DNA of 64,000 bases, taken from Microcoleus sp. FACHB-61. GTDB taxonomy: Bacteria > Cyanobacteriota > Cyanobacteriia > Cyanobacteriales > Microcoleaceae. The translations under genes and the position numbers were made by a program. The stretch lies in contig JACJNY010000074.1 of NCBI GenBank assembly GCA_014695295.1, positions 1 to 64,000 of the forward strand. Direction: 5' to 3'. The notes below the pieces were generated by a model, which saw only the letters and a program-made list of their open reading frames with translations, had not been told where the DNA came from and ran no database searches. The number at the start of each line of letters is the position of its first letter. Position 1 is the first letter of the stretch. Below are positions 44,051 to 54,263 of this stretch, one piece after another.

Positions 44051-44547
44051 AAGATTTTGTTCGTTCTTTATTTCAGAAATACAAACAAAAAGGAATTTTA
44101 ATTGATACAAATATCCTTTTGCTATGGTTTGTTGGTACGGTTAACCGGGAGCGAATTTCAAAATTTAATCGCACCGAAAAATTTGTGCCTGAAGATTACG
44201 ATTCTTTGCTGCAAATTTTGTCTTATTTTAACAAAATAGTTACAACTCCAAACATCCTGACAGAAGTTAACAGTTTAGCGAATCAGCTTGGAGAACCCGA
44301 ACGTTCTCAATGTTTGTCTGTATTTGCTGAAGGAGTGCCCAGATTAAAGGAATCCTATCTGGAAAGTACGGAGGTTGTTAGGACAGACAGTTTTACTAAA
44401 TTTGGCTTAACGGATTGTGGAATAGCCACTCTTGCAAAAAATAAGTATCTCGTACTGACTGATGACTTCAAATTAACTAATTACCTTCAAAAAAATGAAA
44501 TTGATACGATTAATTTCAATAATATTCGCGTCTCTGGATGGAAGTAA
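44047..44547 (+). CDS. PIN-domain-like protein
   Basis: A 166-residue protein with the acidic positions of the PIN nuclease fold: Asp20 in IDTNILLLW, Glu73 in TPNILTEVN, Asp123 in LTDCGIATLA and Asp139/140 in VLTDDFKL. PIN domains are metal-dependent RNases, common as VapC toxins, but this one is longer than a VapC (about 130 residues). It should be cytoplasmic. It is translationally coupled to the 94-residue gene and lies next to helicase remnants. Confidence 0.75.
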   Translation: MKDFVRSLFQKYKQKGILIDTNILLLWFVGTVNRERISKFNRTEKFVPEDYDSLLQILSYFNKIVTTPNILTEVNSLANQLGEPERSQCLSVFAEGVPRLKESYLESTEVVRTDSFTKFGLTDCGIATLAKNKYLVLTDDFKLTNYLQKNEIDTINFNNIRVSGWK

Positions 44548-44595
44548 AAGGAGTGAGTGTATCAAAAAACCCCCAAACTATTCATCGAGAAAATC

Positions 44596-45442
44596 ATGCC
44601 CGTAAATCTGCTAAACGAGCAGGTTTATTACGAACACGGCGGCAATCTATTTAAAGATTGCATCGCTGGTATTCGCGCAAACCTTTATGGTTTTCTCGCG
44701 CTTCGGTGTTGCGGCAAATTTCCCGAAAAGTTTCTTAATTGCGGATGAAGTTGGATTGGGAAAAACCATCGATACCGGATTGATTCTGCGTTACTTACTC
44801 ATCAGCCAAAAAGCCCAACCTGTGTTAATTTTAGCACCAGCCAGCATTCAGCCGCAATGGCACGAAGAATTGCGCGAAAAATTTAATCTGCATTTTTGGA
44901 GTTATAGCAAAGGTGAATTAAAAAATGCGTATGGGGAGAGGAGTCAGTCAGGGGAAGAGAATATTTGGAATTCCCAAAATCTCATTTTAGCATCATCTCA
45001 TTTAGTCCGTCGGAGCGATCGCACAAAACAGCTTTTAGACGCGCAACCGTGGGATTTGGTGATTCTGGATGAAGCGCATCACGCCCGCCGCCAAACCCCG
45101 CAAAACCGCAAGAAAACTCCTAATCGGTTGCTACAGTTAATGCAGCAATTGAAAGAAAAAAGCTGATCGCTCTTATTATTATCCGCCACGCCGATGCAGA
45201 TTAACACGATCGAAGTTTTCGATTTATTGCAACTTCTGGGACTGCGAGGACATTGGTCTTATGGTAAAAAATTCTGCAATTATTTTAGCACTTGGCATCT
45301 TAACTATCAAGGTTGCATTTATCCTATGACATTTTACCCGGACATCTTTGACGAAAATGCTTCACTGCAATTGATGAGTTTTGGCAATCCGTTGTTTGAA
45401 GAAATGCTCAATGATCTCGCCCTTGTGCCAAACAGTCCTTAA
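44596..45442 (+). pseudogene. Broken SNF2/SF2 helicase gene
   Basis: The start (VNLLNEQVYYEHGGNLFKD, from about 44596) is in a different frame from the main part. The main frame (44687-45166) contains motif I ADEVGLGKTI, a Ia-like LILAPASIQPQW and motif II LDEAHH. An in-frame TGA (45164-45166) interrupts it, after which the same frame continues with motif III LLLSATPMQINTIEVFDLLQLLG. The C-terminal helicase domain (motifs IV-VI) is missing; the last part jumps to LMSFGNPLFEEML. So it has a frameshift, a stop and a deletion. It is like helicases of phage-defence clusters. Confidence 0.8.
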
Positions 45443-45595
45443 TCGAACACTAATCGAACACAGTCGGGCGGACTGTTTAGCTTGTTTCACGAGTTTACGT
45501 TATTTTGAGCTGTACTAGAGTTTGGTGCTCAACTGTGGCACTTTTAGGACTAAACTACTTTTTATGACGATCGTCCTTTTTATTTAATTTGCACA

Positions 45596-45901
45596 ATGTC
45601 TTCAGAAACAAACTCAGCGGCTCAATCTACAACTGGTGCAGATGCGATCGATGTTGCGATCGCCTCGGGAATCGACTTTGACGGTACTCCGATTCCGCAA
45701 GCAAAATTAGACCTCTACCAGCAAGTGATGGGATTAGAAGCCGGCAGACAGCGCAGTGGCGTGTCGAATACAATGCGATCGCGCATTGTCCGAATCGGTG
45801 TCAAACATCTGCCTCAAAACGAGCTCGATAAAATGCTAGTTGCTGCTGACTTCGCACCGCTGAAAGATAAAGAAGTTGCGTTTTATTACGGTGGAAAGTA
45901 G
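45596..45901 (+). CDS. Small conserved-looking protein
   Basis: A 101-residue protein I do not recognise by function. The first ~20 residues are Ser/Thr/Ala-rich and may be disordered. The rest is helical, with DFDGTPIPQAKLDLYQQVMGLEAGRQRSGVSNTMRSRIVRIG and HLPQNELDKMLVAADFAPLKDKEVAFYY. The composition is normal for a real cyanobacterial gene. It could be a cyanobacterial lineage-specific protein. Confidence 0.7.
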   Translation: MSSETNSAAQSTTGADAIDVAIASGIDFDGTPIPQAKLDLYQQVMGLEAGRQRSGVSNTMRSRIVRIGVKHLPQNELDKMLVAADFAPLKDKEVAFYYGGK

Positions 45902-45983
45902 AAATTATCTACCCTTCTAGACAGATGAACAGTCATCCCCGGATCGGTCAAACTTGGGACAAATCCTAGCAGATGGTGAGTTT

Positions 45984-46214
45984 ATGAGCACTAACGGAAA
46001 TAGCGTCATCAGCAACCTCGAGTATGATTTGTTAACAGTTTTGCAAAACAAGTCTGAAGCTTTGAAAGCCTACGATACTTACATGAAAGATGCTCAGGAA
46101 ATGGGTTCTCAGCCTTGTGCTGAACTGTTTCAAAAATTGCAGCAAGCTGACATGGAGCACGCGCAGGAAATTCGGCAGCACCTTCAACAGGTAATGCAGC
46201 AAGGCAAGATGTAA
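45984..46214 (+). CDS. Small helical protein
   Basis: A 76-residue protein if translation starts at the ATG at 45984 (MSTNGNSVISNLEYD); the frame is open to 45954. It is almost entirely helical with a coiled-coil-like pattern (LLTVLQNKSEALKAYDTYMKDA, LFQKLQQADMEHAQEIRQHLQQVM). It looks like a two-helix or ferritin-like fragment without metal ligands that I can assign. Function unknown. Confidence 0.65.
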   Translation: MSTNGNSVISNLEYDLLTVLQNKSEALKAYDTYMKDAQEMGSQPCAELFQKLQQADMEHAQEIRQHLQQVMQQGKM

Positions 46215-46485
46215 AGCTGGTGCAACTCGCTCTGCAAGTTATGAGTTATGAGTTATGAGTTAAGTAGTAGCACCTATGAGTTAAAGAGTTTTGGATTCAC
46301 AACTCATCTTCAATTCCTTAAACTCTTTTTCTACCGAGCGATCAAAACATCAATCTGACCGCTCAACCAATGTCGCTTAGAACTCTTAATTCATAACTAG
46401 CAACTCGTGAGGCAAATCCTTGAAACTTCAGCTACGAGTAGGGACTTAGGCTTTGCTTAAGTCCTTACTTATCTAGTTGTACAGG

Positions 46486-47403
46486 TTATAAAATCTCCGG
46501 TTTCAAAGCTCGTTCCATCAGGGATAAAACTGCTTGCTCGGCAGTAATTTCACCATTTAATAAGCGATAAACTTGACGAGAAACAGGAACTTCAATGCCG
46601 CGTTGATTAGCCAAATCAATCAACACATTAGTAGTATTGACTCCCTCAGCAGTGCTCTGCAATTCCTGCAAAATTTGCTCTAAAGATTTGCCTTTAGCTA
46701 ATCCGAAACCAACCCGATAATTGCGCGATAAAGGACTGTTGCAAGTAGCGAGCAAATCTCCCAAACCAGACAAACCGTAAAAAGTTTCCGCACGAGCTCC
46801 CAAACGAACTCCCACCCGAATCATTTCCGGCAAAGCGCGAGTCAGCAAAGCAGATTTAGCATTAGTTCCTAATTGTAAACCGTCGCAAACACCAGCGGCG
46901 ATCGCAAATACATTTTTCAAAGTTCCACCTAACTCAGTCCCCAGCGGGTCTTCATTCACATAAACCCGAAAAATATCGGAACTGTAAATATTTTGCACTT
47001 GCTTGGCCGCCGCTAAATCCCAACTCGCCGCAACCGTAGCGGCCGGCAAGCCCTGCTGAATTTCTTCCGAAAGATTTGGGCCGGAAAGTACCACAATTGA
47101 ATTATTAGGAAACGCATTTTGCCAAATTTGAGACGGAGTGCGCGTAGTGGCGGGGTCTAAACCTTTGGTGACAGTAACTATAATTGTACTGGGACTTAAC
47201 TGTAAAGCCAAAAGCCGATCGACCGTTGCTCCAACTCCTTTCATCGAAACTGCGGAAACAACAACATCCGCACCTGTTATAACTGATTCTAGATTAAAAG
47301 AACTGCTGCGCGACCACAAATTAACTCGAGATCCTTTTTTGTCTCCCAGATTTGCCAAGGCAGAACCCCAAGCACCTCCGCCTAATATTGTCAAGCTTGG
47401 CAT
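46486..47403 (-). CDS. gpsA: Glycerol-3-phosphate dehydrogenase [NAD(P)+]
   Basis: GpsA reduces dihydroxyacetone phosphate to sn-glycerol-3-phosphate for lipid synthesis. The 305 residues are slightly short but complete. The N-terminal dinucleotide loop is ILGGGAWGSALA (residues 5-16), the VTKGLD motif is near 80, the catalytic Lys lies in GGTLKNVFAIAAGVCDGL (about 160) and the GLSGLGDLLATC signature near 220. It is a single gene, convergent with the small helical protein gene. Confidence 0.95.
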   Translation of the reverse strand: MPSLTILGGGAWGSALANLGDKKGSRVNLWSRSSSFNLESVITGADVVVSAVSMKGVGATVDRLLALQLSPSTIIVTVTKGLDPATTRTPSQIWQNAFPNNSIVVLSGPNLSEEIQQGLPAATVAASWDLAAAKQVQNIYSSDIFRVYVNEDPLGTELGGTLKNVFAIAAGVCDGLQLGTNAKSALLTRALPEMIRVGVRLGARAETFYGLSGLGDLLATCNSPLSRNYRVGFGLAKGKSLEQILQELQSTAEGVNTTNVLIDLANQRGIEVPVSRQVYRLLNGEITAEQAVLSLMERALKPEIL

Positions 47404-47514
47404 AGAATTTAGTTTGATGAATTTAACCGCAGATTAACACAGATAAATCACCGATAAATCATAGCAATTAATCTGCGTTAATCCGCGTACATCTGCGGTT
47501 AACAAATCCTCACC

Positions 47515-47943
47515 CTACAAACGCGGCCGCAATCCATAATGACGGTAACGCCAATAATCTCGTAAAATGCGATCGTGATCGAAACACAATTCACGAGGAA
47601 TCTGCCAAGGTTCAAAAATTTGTAAATTTTTAGCATCGTCGGCGGCTTGAGGTTCGCCCGTTGCCGAAGCCAAGAATACAATACTGATAGTGTGTTTGCG
47701 GGCGTCGCGATTTGGGTCAGAATAAACGTAAAATTGCTCAATTAATTCTACATTCAAACTCGTTTCTTCTAAAGCTTCGCGTTTTGCCGCCGTTTCTACC
47801 GATTCCCCGTAATCGACAAAACCGCCGGGAAGTGCCCAGCCGTAGGGAATATTGCGGCGTTCGATGAGTATGATCGGCCGATGGGGGCGATCGGCTAATT
47901 CGATGATAATATCAACAGTAGGAGCGGGATTTCTATAAGTCAT
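47515..47943 (-). CDS. Nudix hydrolase
   Basis: A protein of about 142 residues from the ATG at 47943 ([11 protein letters not shown]); the frame extends to 47991. The Nudix box reads [24 protein letters not shown], so the catalytic REALEE glutamates are present, but the usual Gly after EET is Ser. It should hydrolyse a nucleoside diphosphate linked to X, as in the ADP-ribose pyrophosphatase group; the substrate is not certain. It lies 91 bp downstream of the glycosyltransferase gene in the same direction. Confidence 0.9.
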   Translation of the reverse strand: MTYRNPAPTVDIIIELADRPHRPIILIERRNIPYGWALPGGFVDYGESVETAAKREALEETSLNVELIEQFYVYSDPNRDARKHTISIVFLASATGEPQAADDAKNLQIFEPWQIPRELCFDHDRILRDYWRYRHYGLRPRL

Positions 47944-48033
47944 ATCCAAAGGAAGAAGGAAGGCACGACACGAATTTTGACACGGATACACGGATTAATT
48001 TCAACTGGTTCGGAGTTCCTTCTTCCTGCTGAA

Positions 48034-49260
48034 TCATGCTAAACCGCGAACTGGTACGCGCTGGTTTTGCAAAACCTCTGCATACAGCTTTTCCAACTCA
48101 GTAATATTCTGACTGAGAGTGTAGCGCTCGATCGCCCGTTGGCGTGCTTTTTGACCAAGCAGCATTCCGAACTCAGGATGGTCGCAAAACAGCGGCAGCA
48201 AGGTTTGCAACTGACTCCGCACCCGCTGAGTGTTCAAAACTATCCCCGCGCCTTCCTCCAAGGCCTCGCCGTCAGCACCGGCATCGGTGGCCAAACAAGC
48301 CAAACCGCAGGCCATCGCTTCCAGCAGCGACAGGGACAGTCCCTCCACCAAAGAAGGCAAAATAAATACGTCTGCACCCCGCAGAATTTCGATCCGCCGT
48401 TCCTCCTCGGCAACAAATCCGAGCCACACAATGCCATCCTCTTCGCCGTAAGACAGTTGCAGCGAGGCGGCTAGGGGCCCGTCGCCTACGATCGCCAACA
48501 CGTTCCCCCGGCCAAAATTGCACTGTTTCCAGGCCTTGAGCAGCGCCTCGACATTTTTCTCCGGGGCAATGCGGCCTTGGTAAACAAAAATTCGATCTGC
48601 TTTTAATCGCGACTTCAACCCCGAAGGCCCGGGGGAATACTTAACCGCGTCTACTCCGTTGGGAATCACCGCCACCCGTTCTTCTGGCACTCCCAACTTC
48701 ACCAAAATATCCCGCTGAATGTAAGAAAATACGATCGTCGAGTCGTAGTTCGCCAAAAACGGAGCATAAAGTTGATACATCAGGTGTTGGGTTCCCGATG
48801 TCAAATTGCGTAATTTGCGATCGAACGGCGGGTGAAAAGTCGCCACCAGGGGCAGCTTCAATTCTTGACAAATTTCCGGCAGCAAAAAGTCTAGAGGCGA
48901 AAGCGTCAGGGAAGCGTGAACCACATCGGGTTTCAGCCGCCGCAGAGATTTCATCAGCACTGTGCGCGACTTGAGAGTGGGAATCGTATAAATTTGCGAT
49001 TTGTAGTGACAGGGTAAAGAGACTTCGTTGCAACTCGCGGGCGAGAGCGAATTGGTATATGAGGTTTGAGCAATTGCTTTTCCCCATGAACCATTTGCCA
49101 TGCTCCACGCCGTATTGTTCCTGTCCAGTGGGCCCGCTTCTTGGGCAAAGTGCAGGAAACTGACCTGGTATCCCCGGTCTAACAGTGCGTTGGTGACTTC
49201 CCTGGAGTAAGTGACGTTACCGCAAAAAGGTGATTTTTTTCCTAGCCAAGCGATGTGCAT
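48034..49260 (-). CDS. GT4 family glycosyltransferase
   Basis: A 408-residue GT-B enzyme of the GT4 group. The N-terminal acceptor domain starts MHIAWLGKKSPFCGNVTYSREV. The donor domain has YQGRIAPEKNVEALLKAW (about 228), then LPSLVEGLSLSLLEAMACG (about 302), the characteristic EX7E-like nucleotide-sugar site. It may transfer a sugar onto a lipid or extracellular polymer. The MFS gene upstream ends only 27 bp before it, so they are likely co-transcribed. Confidence 0.9.
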   Translation of the reverse strand: MHIAWLGKKSPFCGNVTYSREVTNALLDRGYQVSFLHFAQEAGPLDRNNTAWSMANGSWGKAIAQTSYTNSLSPASCNEVSLPCHYKSQIYTIPTLKSRTVLMKSLRRLKPDVVHASLTLSPLDFLLPEICQELKLPLVATFHPPFDRKLRNLTSGTQHLMYQLYAPFLANYDSTIVFSYIQRDILVKLGVPEERVAVIPNGVDAVKYSPGPSGLKSRLKADRIFVYQGRIAPEKNVEALLKAWKQCNFGRGNVLAIVGDGPLAASLQLSYGEEDGIVWLGFVAEEERRIEILRGADVFILPSLVEGLSLSLLEAMACGLACLATDAGADGEALEEGAGIVLNTQRVRSQLQTLLPLFCDHPEFGMLLGQKARQRAIERYTLSQNITELEKLYAEVLQNQRVPVRGLA

Positions 49261-49287
49261 TCCAGTAAATCAGAGTTTGTTATTTAT

Positions 49288-50859
49288 TTAGATTCGATCG
49301 ACTTTGCTATTTCTGCTACGGGAAATATACCAGGTTAAGACACCGCCCGCGATCGCTAATCCTGCTAAACCCAAAAATACTGTCGGCAAACCCAGAAATG
49401 TTTCGGCTACTCCGGCCAAAGCCAACGGTAAACTCAAAGCGATATTAGTCGCATTGTTTTGCAGCCCGAAGACTTTTCCCCGCATTTCTTCTGGGGTTTC
49501 TGCTTGAATTGTAGTCTGCATCGGCACTCCCACCAATGAGGCAAATAAACCCAACAGGGTAATGAACAGCACCGAGAGCCACAAATGCTGTGTAAATGCA
49601 GAAAGGCCCATCAGAGCAAATGCCATGCCGATCGATCCGATTAAACTCAGTTGGGAGTGAGAAAATTTGTGGCCGAGATAGCCGACTGTCGCCGCCCCAG
49701 CAGCCATGCCGACGCCCACCGCAGCCAGCAAAAATCCAAATTGCGACGCTTTCATACCCGGGAGGATTTCTGCCAGCCGCACCGCTAGAACTGCCAAGGC
49801 TGCAAAAATGGAAAAGAGAATAATTAGTTGAATTAAAGCATTGCGGACTTTCGGTTGATCGTTGATGTAACGCAGGCCATCTCGCAAATCTGCTAGGGGG
49901 TGTGGCGGTTCGTGTTCGGCATCGTTTTTTTCGCCTGTTTTCATCGACAGCAACAGCACTCCGGCGAAGGCGTAACTTCCGCCTACTACTAATTCTTTGC
50001 CGATTCCGATTCCGCCGCCGAGGTTGGTAAATAGGGTGTCGGCTAAAGCTAGTAAGGGTTCTCCGACTGCGAAGCCAATAATCACCGAACCCATCATGGT
50101 TGTGGTGTATAGGGAGTTTGCCGAGAGCAGGTGGCGGCGTTCCACAATTAGGGGAATCACTGACTGTTCTGCTGGGGCGAAAAATTGAGTTAGAGTCGAG
50201 ACGAGGAATGTCACTAGCAGCAGCAAGCAGAATCCGAGCGGCAGTTGACCGAGTTCCCACCCGTCAGAGAGCCACAGCAGCACGGGCAATGTTAAAACGA
50301 AGGCTCCCCGCAGCAGGTTTGTGGCGACGAGCACTGCTTTTTTCGACCAGCGATCGACATACACGCCCGCAGCGGCCCCAAACAGCACTGCGGGAATGGT
50401 AAAGGCGATCATGATTGCCGATACCCACCTGCTGATGGTTTGATCTGGCGCTTGAAAGCGGCTGGCTACGAGGGCGATCGTCAGTACGAGATAAACTTTA
50501 TCTGCTAGTTGAGAGAAAACTTGCCCGCTCCACAATGCTAGAAAATTTCGGTTTTTCAGAACTGGCAGAAATCCTCTTTCTTGTTCTGGAGTTTCGGCTA
50601 CTGCTTCCGAGAGTTCTTCTGCTGCGCCTGCTGTTGCCAGCGGGGGGATTGCTTCGGTTTGTTGGCTTTTGCCGTTGCTTGACTCTGTTTCTGGAGTTTT
50701 GGGATATTTATCCATTTCTGGGTCTTGGACGTTGCTCCATTGTCGATCGGCCAAGACTGGCTCGGAGCGAAAATCGGGAAAATTTTCTCGTTCTTCCATT
50801 TTGTGGTGGGTCACAGCTAACACAGATATGCTTAAATCAGAATCGGACAGTCGGATCAT
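49288..50859 (-). CDS. Major facilitator superfamily transporter
   Basis: A 523-residue protein, with 12 expected membrane helices (from about residue 100, FLALWSGQVFSQLADKVYLVL, onwards). The first ~95 residues are hydrophilic and low-complexity. The first cytoplasmic loop DRWSKKAVLVATNLLRG matches the MFS signature region. It belongs to the MFS_3/EntS-like group of drug or siderophore exporters; the substrate is unknown. The start may instead be the ATG at 50799 (MEERENF). Confidence 0.88.
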   Translation of the reverse strand: MIRLSDSDLSISVLAVTHHKMEERENFPDFRSEPVLADRQWSNVQDPEMDKYPKTPETESSNGKSQQTEAIPPLATAGAAEELSEAVAETPEQERGFLPVLKNRNFLALWSGQVFSQLADKVYLVLTIALVASRFQAPDQTISRWVSAIMIAFTIPAVLFGAAAGVYVDRWSKKAVLVATNLLRGAFVLTLPVLLWLSDGWELGQLPLGFCLLLLVTFLVSTLTQFFAPAEQSVIPLIVERRHLLSANSLYTTTMMGSVIIGFAVGEPLLALADTLFTNLGGGIGIGKELVVGGSYAFAGVLLLSMKTGEKNDAEHEPPHPLADLRDGLRYINDQPKVRNALIQLIILFSIFAALAVLAVRLAEILPGMKASQFGFLLAAVGVGMAAGAATVGYLGHKFSHSQLSLIGSIGMAFALMGLSAFTQHLWLSVLFITLLGLFASLVGVPMQTTIQAETPEEMRGKVFGLQNNATNIALSLPLALAGVAETFLGLPTVFLGLAGLAIAGGVLTWYISRSRNSKVDRI

Positions 50860-51090
50860 AGGATTTGGGGGGGATCGCCTGGGATGGTTGAGGTTGGGGG
50901 GATGAAAATTTCAAATTGAGGTGTTAACCCCTAAGTTTATTAATAATCTCGTAACTTTATCTCTATCTATTATCTGATGTCGCAACAACCTTGAGAATTT
51001 ACCTGAAATTGCCGGTAGGTTCGGGTATCCCCCAGGCTGGGGGTGCGATGTACCATCACCCGTTCGCCTATTTAACTAAACACTCAAAAT

Positions 51091-51966
51091 TTAAAACTCA
51101 AAACTCTCTAAGTAGGTATCGATCGAGCTTCCCGATCTAATCGTGCAACCTAAATGATACTGGGCATATTGTCGCAAAATATTTTCTACTGATACCCAAG
51201 TTGTTCGATCGGCAATCCCCTCTCCTAGTTCTGGACTAGCCAACTCTTGCAGCGCTGCTAATTCTTTAGCATTAACCTGGAAGTTTGTCAAGTGTTTGCT
51301 GCCATTCGTTTGCCGGGAACGGGAGGCGGATTTGTACAAGCTACCGGTTTCGGAAGAGAGTTCTGCCTCTAGATTAGCTAGTTCGGACAAGCTGAAGGTT
51401 CCCCCAGAGGGTATACTAAAGCCGGTTTGCCAGTTCGGATCGGTGAAATTGGGGATGAGCGGGTGTCTGGTGGCGCAGCAGACTTGGACTTGGGGCGCCA
51501 GGCCGGCTAAGGCTAGCAAGTGAAAAATGCCGTGGGCGAGGTGAGCAATCAGCACGGCGGCGGATTGGATTTCTGTGCGATCGGACAAACGCTCCAAACG
51601 GCTCAAATGTTCGCCCAGCAACCAAAAGAGTTCTTCTTGGGGCTCGTCGGAAAGGGCACTGGCGATCGCCAATTCGGCCAGATATTGCGCGGCTGCGAGC
51701 TTCCCGAGGTTGCGGCTCAAACCTGGATGGGATTCTACGGTGCTGGCTTGGGTAATTTTGTCGAGCGATCGGCCTTTGGCAATTAGCAATTCGTTGACGA
51801 CAAATAATTCGCTTCTTCCGCCAATGGTCGATCGGTGTTTGCGAACACCCGGTGCTACGGCTCGAATTAAGCCGAATTCCCGCGTCAAAACTGTCAGCAC
51901 TCGATCGGATTCGCCGATCGGCGCACTCTTGAGATTGATTCCAGTTGCTTTGTAAGTTCGAGTCAT
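51091..51966 (-). CDS. recO: DNA repair protein RecO
   Basis: RecO acts in the RecFOR pathway, loading RecA on SSB-coated DNA. The N-terminal OB fold is recognisable (TYKATGINLKSAPIGESDRVLTVLTREFGLIRAVAPGVRK), and the helical C-terminal domain has the Leu-rich LFWLLGEHLSRLE segment. The length of 291 residues is at the long end for the family. Tandem gttgac units lie just before its start codon (about 51970-51990). Confidence 0.93.
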   Translation of the reverse strand: MTRTYKATGINLKSAPIGESDRVLTVLTREFGLIRAVAPGVRKHRSTIGGRSELFVVNELLIAKGRSLDKITQASTVESHPGLSRNLGKLAAAQYLAELAIASALSDEPQEELFWLLGEHLSRLERLSDRTEIQSAAVLIAHLAHGIFHLLALAGLAPQVQVCCATRHPLIPNFTDPNWQTGFSIPSGGTFSLSELANLEAELSSETGSLYKSASRSRQTNGSKHLTNFQVNAKELAALQELASPELGEGIADRTTWVSVENILRQYAQYHLGCTIRSGSSIDTYLESFEF

Positions 51967-52319
51967 TTGTTAGTTGACGGTTGACAGTTGACTGTTGTCC
52001 TTGATGTGCTATTTGGGTAAGTTCCCGCCGGCACCACCATGAAAGCGCACTTGGCAATTTTCATCCTAGAATCGCTGAACCGACTGGCTCCGCCTAACAC
52101 GGCGTTGGAGCGGTCATTCCAAAGCGATCGTACTAAGCGTTTTAGTCCCCTCGTCGCCGCTAAACTTTGCCGTTAGCCCTCCTAGTTCTTGGTTGGGGAA
52201 GGTACAGAGAGCTTATTGACCAATCTTCAATGTAAGTTAGTAGTGAGTTTGGCAATAGGAATATAAAAAGAAATGTGATGAGTAATTGAGATCCAATTCC
52301 AATCGAGCGGTGGCATCAA
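51967..52319. other. Gap upstream of recO
   Basis: This 353 bp gap between the recO start and the HEAT lipoprotein end has gttgac-type repeats at 51970-51990 and no supported gene or terminator. Confidence 0.5.
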
Positions 52320-53414
52320 TTATTTTTGTAAGCGTGAATTTCTCTCAGCTATTAGGGCCTTAAGGATGGATGGAATATAGTTTTTTGCCCCCACCCAACC
52401 TGGCTCTTCTGTTGGGCTCTCCAGCATCCAGATAGCCGTTTTTAATCCTTGGTCAGATAACTTCTTCAAATTACTTTGGTTTATTAATGAGCTTGGTTCT
52501 ATTCGTACCACATTATATACTGCTTGAGTACGAACTCTCTCGTCTGGGTCGCTAATGGCTTCAATTAGTGCTTTAGTAGACTCTGGCGTTGCGTGGTTAC
52601 TCAATGCCGCGACAGCTACACTACGCCTACGTGCATCTGGATCGTGCTTCAAAACCCTAACTAGTACAGGAACTATTTCTTCTGAAGCTACATTTGCTGC
52701 GCCCAAAGCAAACAGAGCATGTGAACGAGCCCAAGCACTTGAATCTCTGGTTGCCACTACAATCAAATCAGGAATAACTAATTTTACCTCGTTCGTGTAA
52801 GCTTTTGACTCGCTTATAAGACTTTCGAGAAACCCTGCATATCTGGCACGGACGCAAGCGCTTCGATCCTTCAATCCATTCTTGAGCAAAGGGAAGACTT
52901 GAGGAATTAATGTCTTTTGATGTCGGGTAATTTGAGTTAGTCCACCAGCACTAGCTACACGTACTCCTGGATCTTTATCCTGCATTGATTGAGTTAAGAT
53001 GGGAAGAATTTGAGAAATTAGTGTTTCTTGAGATGTGGCTGCCATAGCCAGTCCTTCGATACTGGTTTCTCGTACCCTCGGATCTTCATCTTGAACCATT
53101 GTCATGAGAGCAGTCAATATTGTATGTGGCTTTGCTTTAGAAATCAGAAGCCAAAGGGCTTTATAACGAGTTGTACCATCCCAACTCTTTAGAGCAGCTT
53201 TTAACTCATCGACATTTCTTTCGTCTTCCAACTTTAAAGAACGGAATTCCTTATCGGAAACCCCATCTGTAATATCGGAGCAATCTCCTCGATCTCCTTT
53301 ACGTTCAATAGATCCAAATGAACAACTACTGTTGAATAACAGTAGAGATAGTAAAATAAGACAACGAAAAATGTTAAAGGCAGAAACAAATTCGGATCGC
53401 CATTTAATAGCCAT
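52320..53414 (-). CDS. HEAT-repeat lipoprotein
   Basis: A 364-residue protein with an N-terminal signal ending in LLLFNSSC; the Cys at about residue 31 is a likely lipoprotein anchor, though Asn at -3 is less usual. From residue 70 on it is a row of HEAT repeats (MVQDEDPRVRETSIEGLAMAA; QDKDPGVRVASAGGLTQI), about eight in all. It is probably a periplasmic or outer-leaflet lipoprotein that binds another protein. It is unrelated in sequence to the HEAT protein at 7797. Confidence 0.85.
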   Translation of the reverse strand: MAIKWRSEFVSAFNIFRCLILLSLLLFNSSCSFGSIERKGDRGDCSDITDGVSDKEFRSLKLEDERNVDELKAALKSWDGTTRYKALWLLISKAKPHTILTALMTMVQDEDPRVRETSIEGLAMAATSQETLISQILPILTQSMQDKDPGVRVASAGGLTQITRHQKTLIPQVFPLLKNGLKDRSACVRARYAGFLESLISESKAYTNEVKLVIPDLIVVATRDSSAWARSHALFALGAANVASEEIVPVLVRVLKHDPDARRRSVAVAALSNHATPESTKALIEAISDPDERVRTQAVYNVVRIEPSSLINQSNLKKLSDQGLKTAIWMLESPTEEPGWVGAKNYIPSILKALIAERNSRLQK

Positions 53415-53585
53415 AAATGTATACCCTAATACTTGTAACGAAAGTTATTAAGTCTGATTCAGCCACTCCACGAACTGTTGACGGCCAACAATTGGGACAA
53501 TCTTAGCCTTGTTCGGAGGCAGATCCTGGGAATACATACCCGGAGCCTCTACCTCCAATAACAACTAACCAATAAGCAATAACTA

Positions 53586-54263
53586 TTAACTCTTGTCTAA
53601 ATTATCTCGCTGGCGAATTAATTCCGGGCCGCGGGAAGTCCCCAAACGAGTTGCACCAGCTATTACCAAATCTAGAGCTTGTTCGTGAGTGCGAATTCCG
53701 CCGGCGGCTTTAATCCCGATCCTGCCCTTAGTAACTTCCTTCAGCAGTCGCACATCATCAACTGTCGCCGCGCCAAAAAAGCCAGTGTTGGTTTTAATGT
53801 ACGCGGCACCGGCCTCCATGCAAATCTCAGCCGCTAATTGTTTTTCGGCATCCGAAAGCAGCGAACTTTCGATAATTGCTTTGATTGTGAGATTGGTTTC
53901 TTCGCAAATTTGGGCTAATTCCCGGTGGAATTCGTCGATTTTGCCCGCTTTCAGCAATCCTAAATTAACCGAGACATCTAACTCTACCGCTCCATTATCT
54001 GCTGCTTCGAGGGCTTCGTAGATCTTCGCAGTTGAAGTCGAAGCACCGGTGGGAAAACCTATGACAGTACAGACTTTCGGGCGCTTGCCGTGCAGCAGCT
54101 CAACTGCTTGTCGGACATAGGCGGGATACACGCAAACTGTGACAAAGCCAAATCTCTCTGCTTGTTGGCAGCAGTTTTCTACTTGCTCTGGCGTGGCGGT
54201 GGGGTCAATCAGGCCGTAGTCGATCAAGGGGGCAATATCGATGTCTGCCTGGTGTGCAGCCAT
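53586..54263 (-). CDS. deoC: Deoxyribose-phosphate aldolase
   Basis: DeoC splits 2-deoxyribose-5-phosphate to glyceraldehyde-3-phosphate and acetaldehyde. The 225-residue length is normal. The Schiff-base Lys is in [10 protein letters not shown] (about 158) and the second Lys in [10 protein letters not shown] (about 186); [10 protein letters not shown] (about 63) and ELDVSVNLG (about 94) are also family motifs. It is a single gene. Confidence 0.95.
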   Translation of the reverse strand: MAAHQADIDIAPLIDYGLIDPTATPEQVENCCQQAERFGFVTVCVYPAYVRQAVELLHGKRPKVCTVIGFPTGASTSTAKIYEALEAADNGAVELDVSVNLGLLKAGKIDEFHRELAQICEETNLTIKAIIESSLLSDAEKQLAAEICMEAGAAYIKTNTGFFGAATVDDVRLLKEVTKGRIGIKAAGGIRTHEQALDLVIAGATRLGTSRGPELIRQRDNLDKS

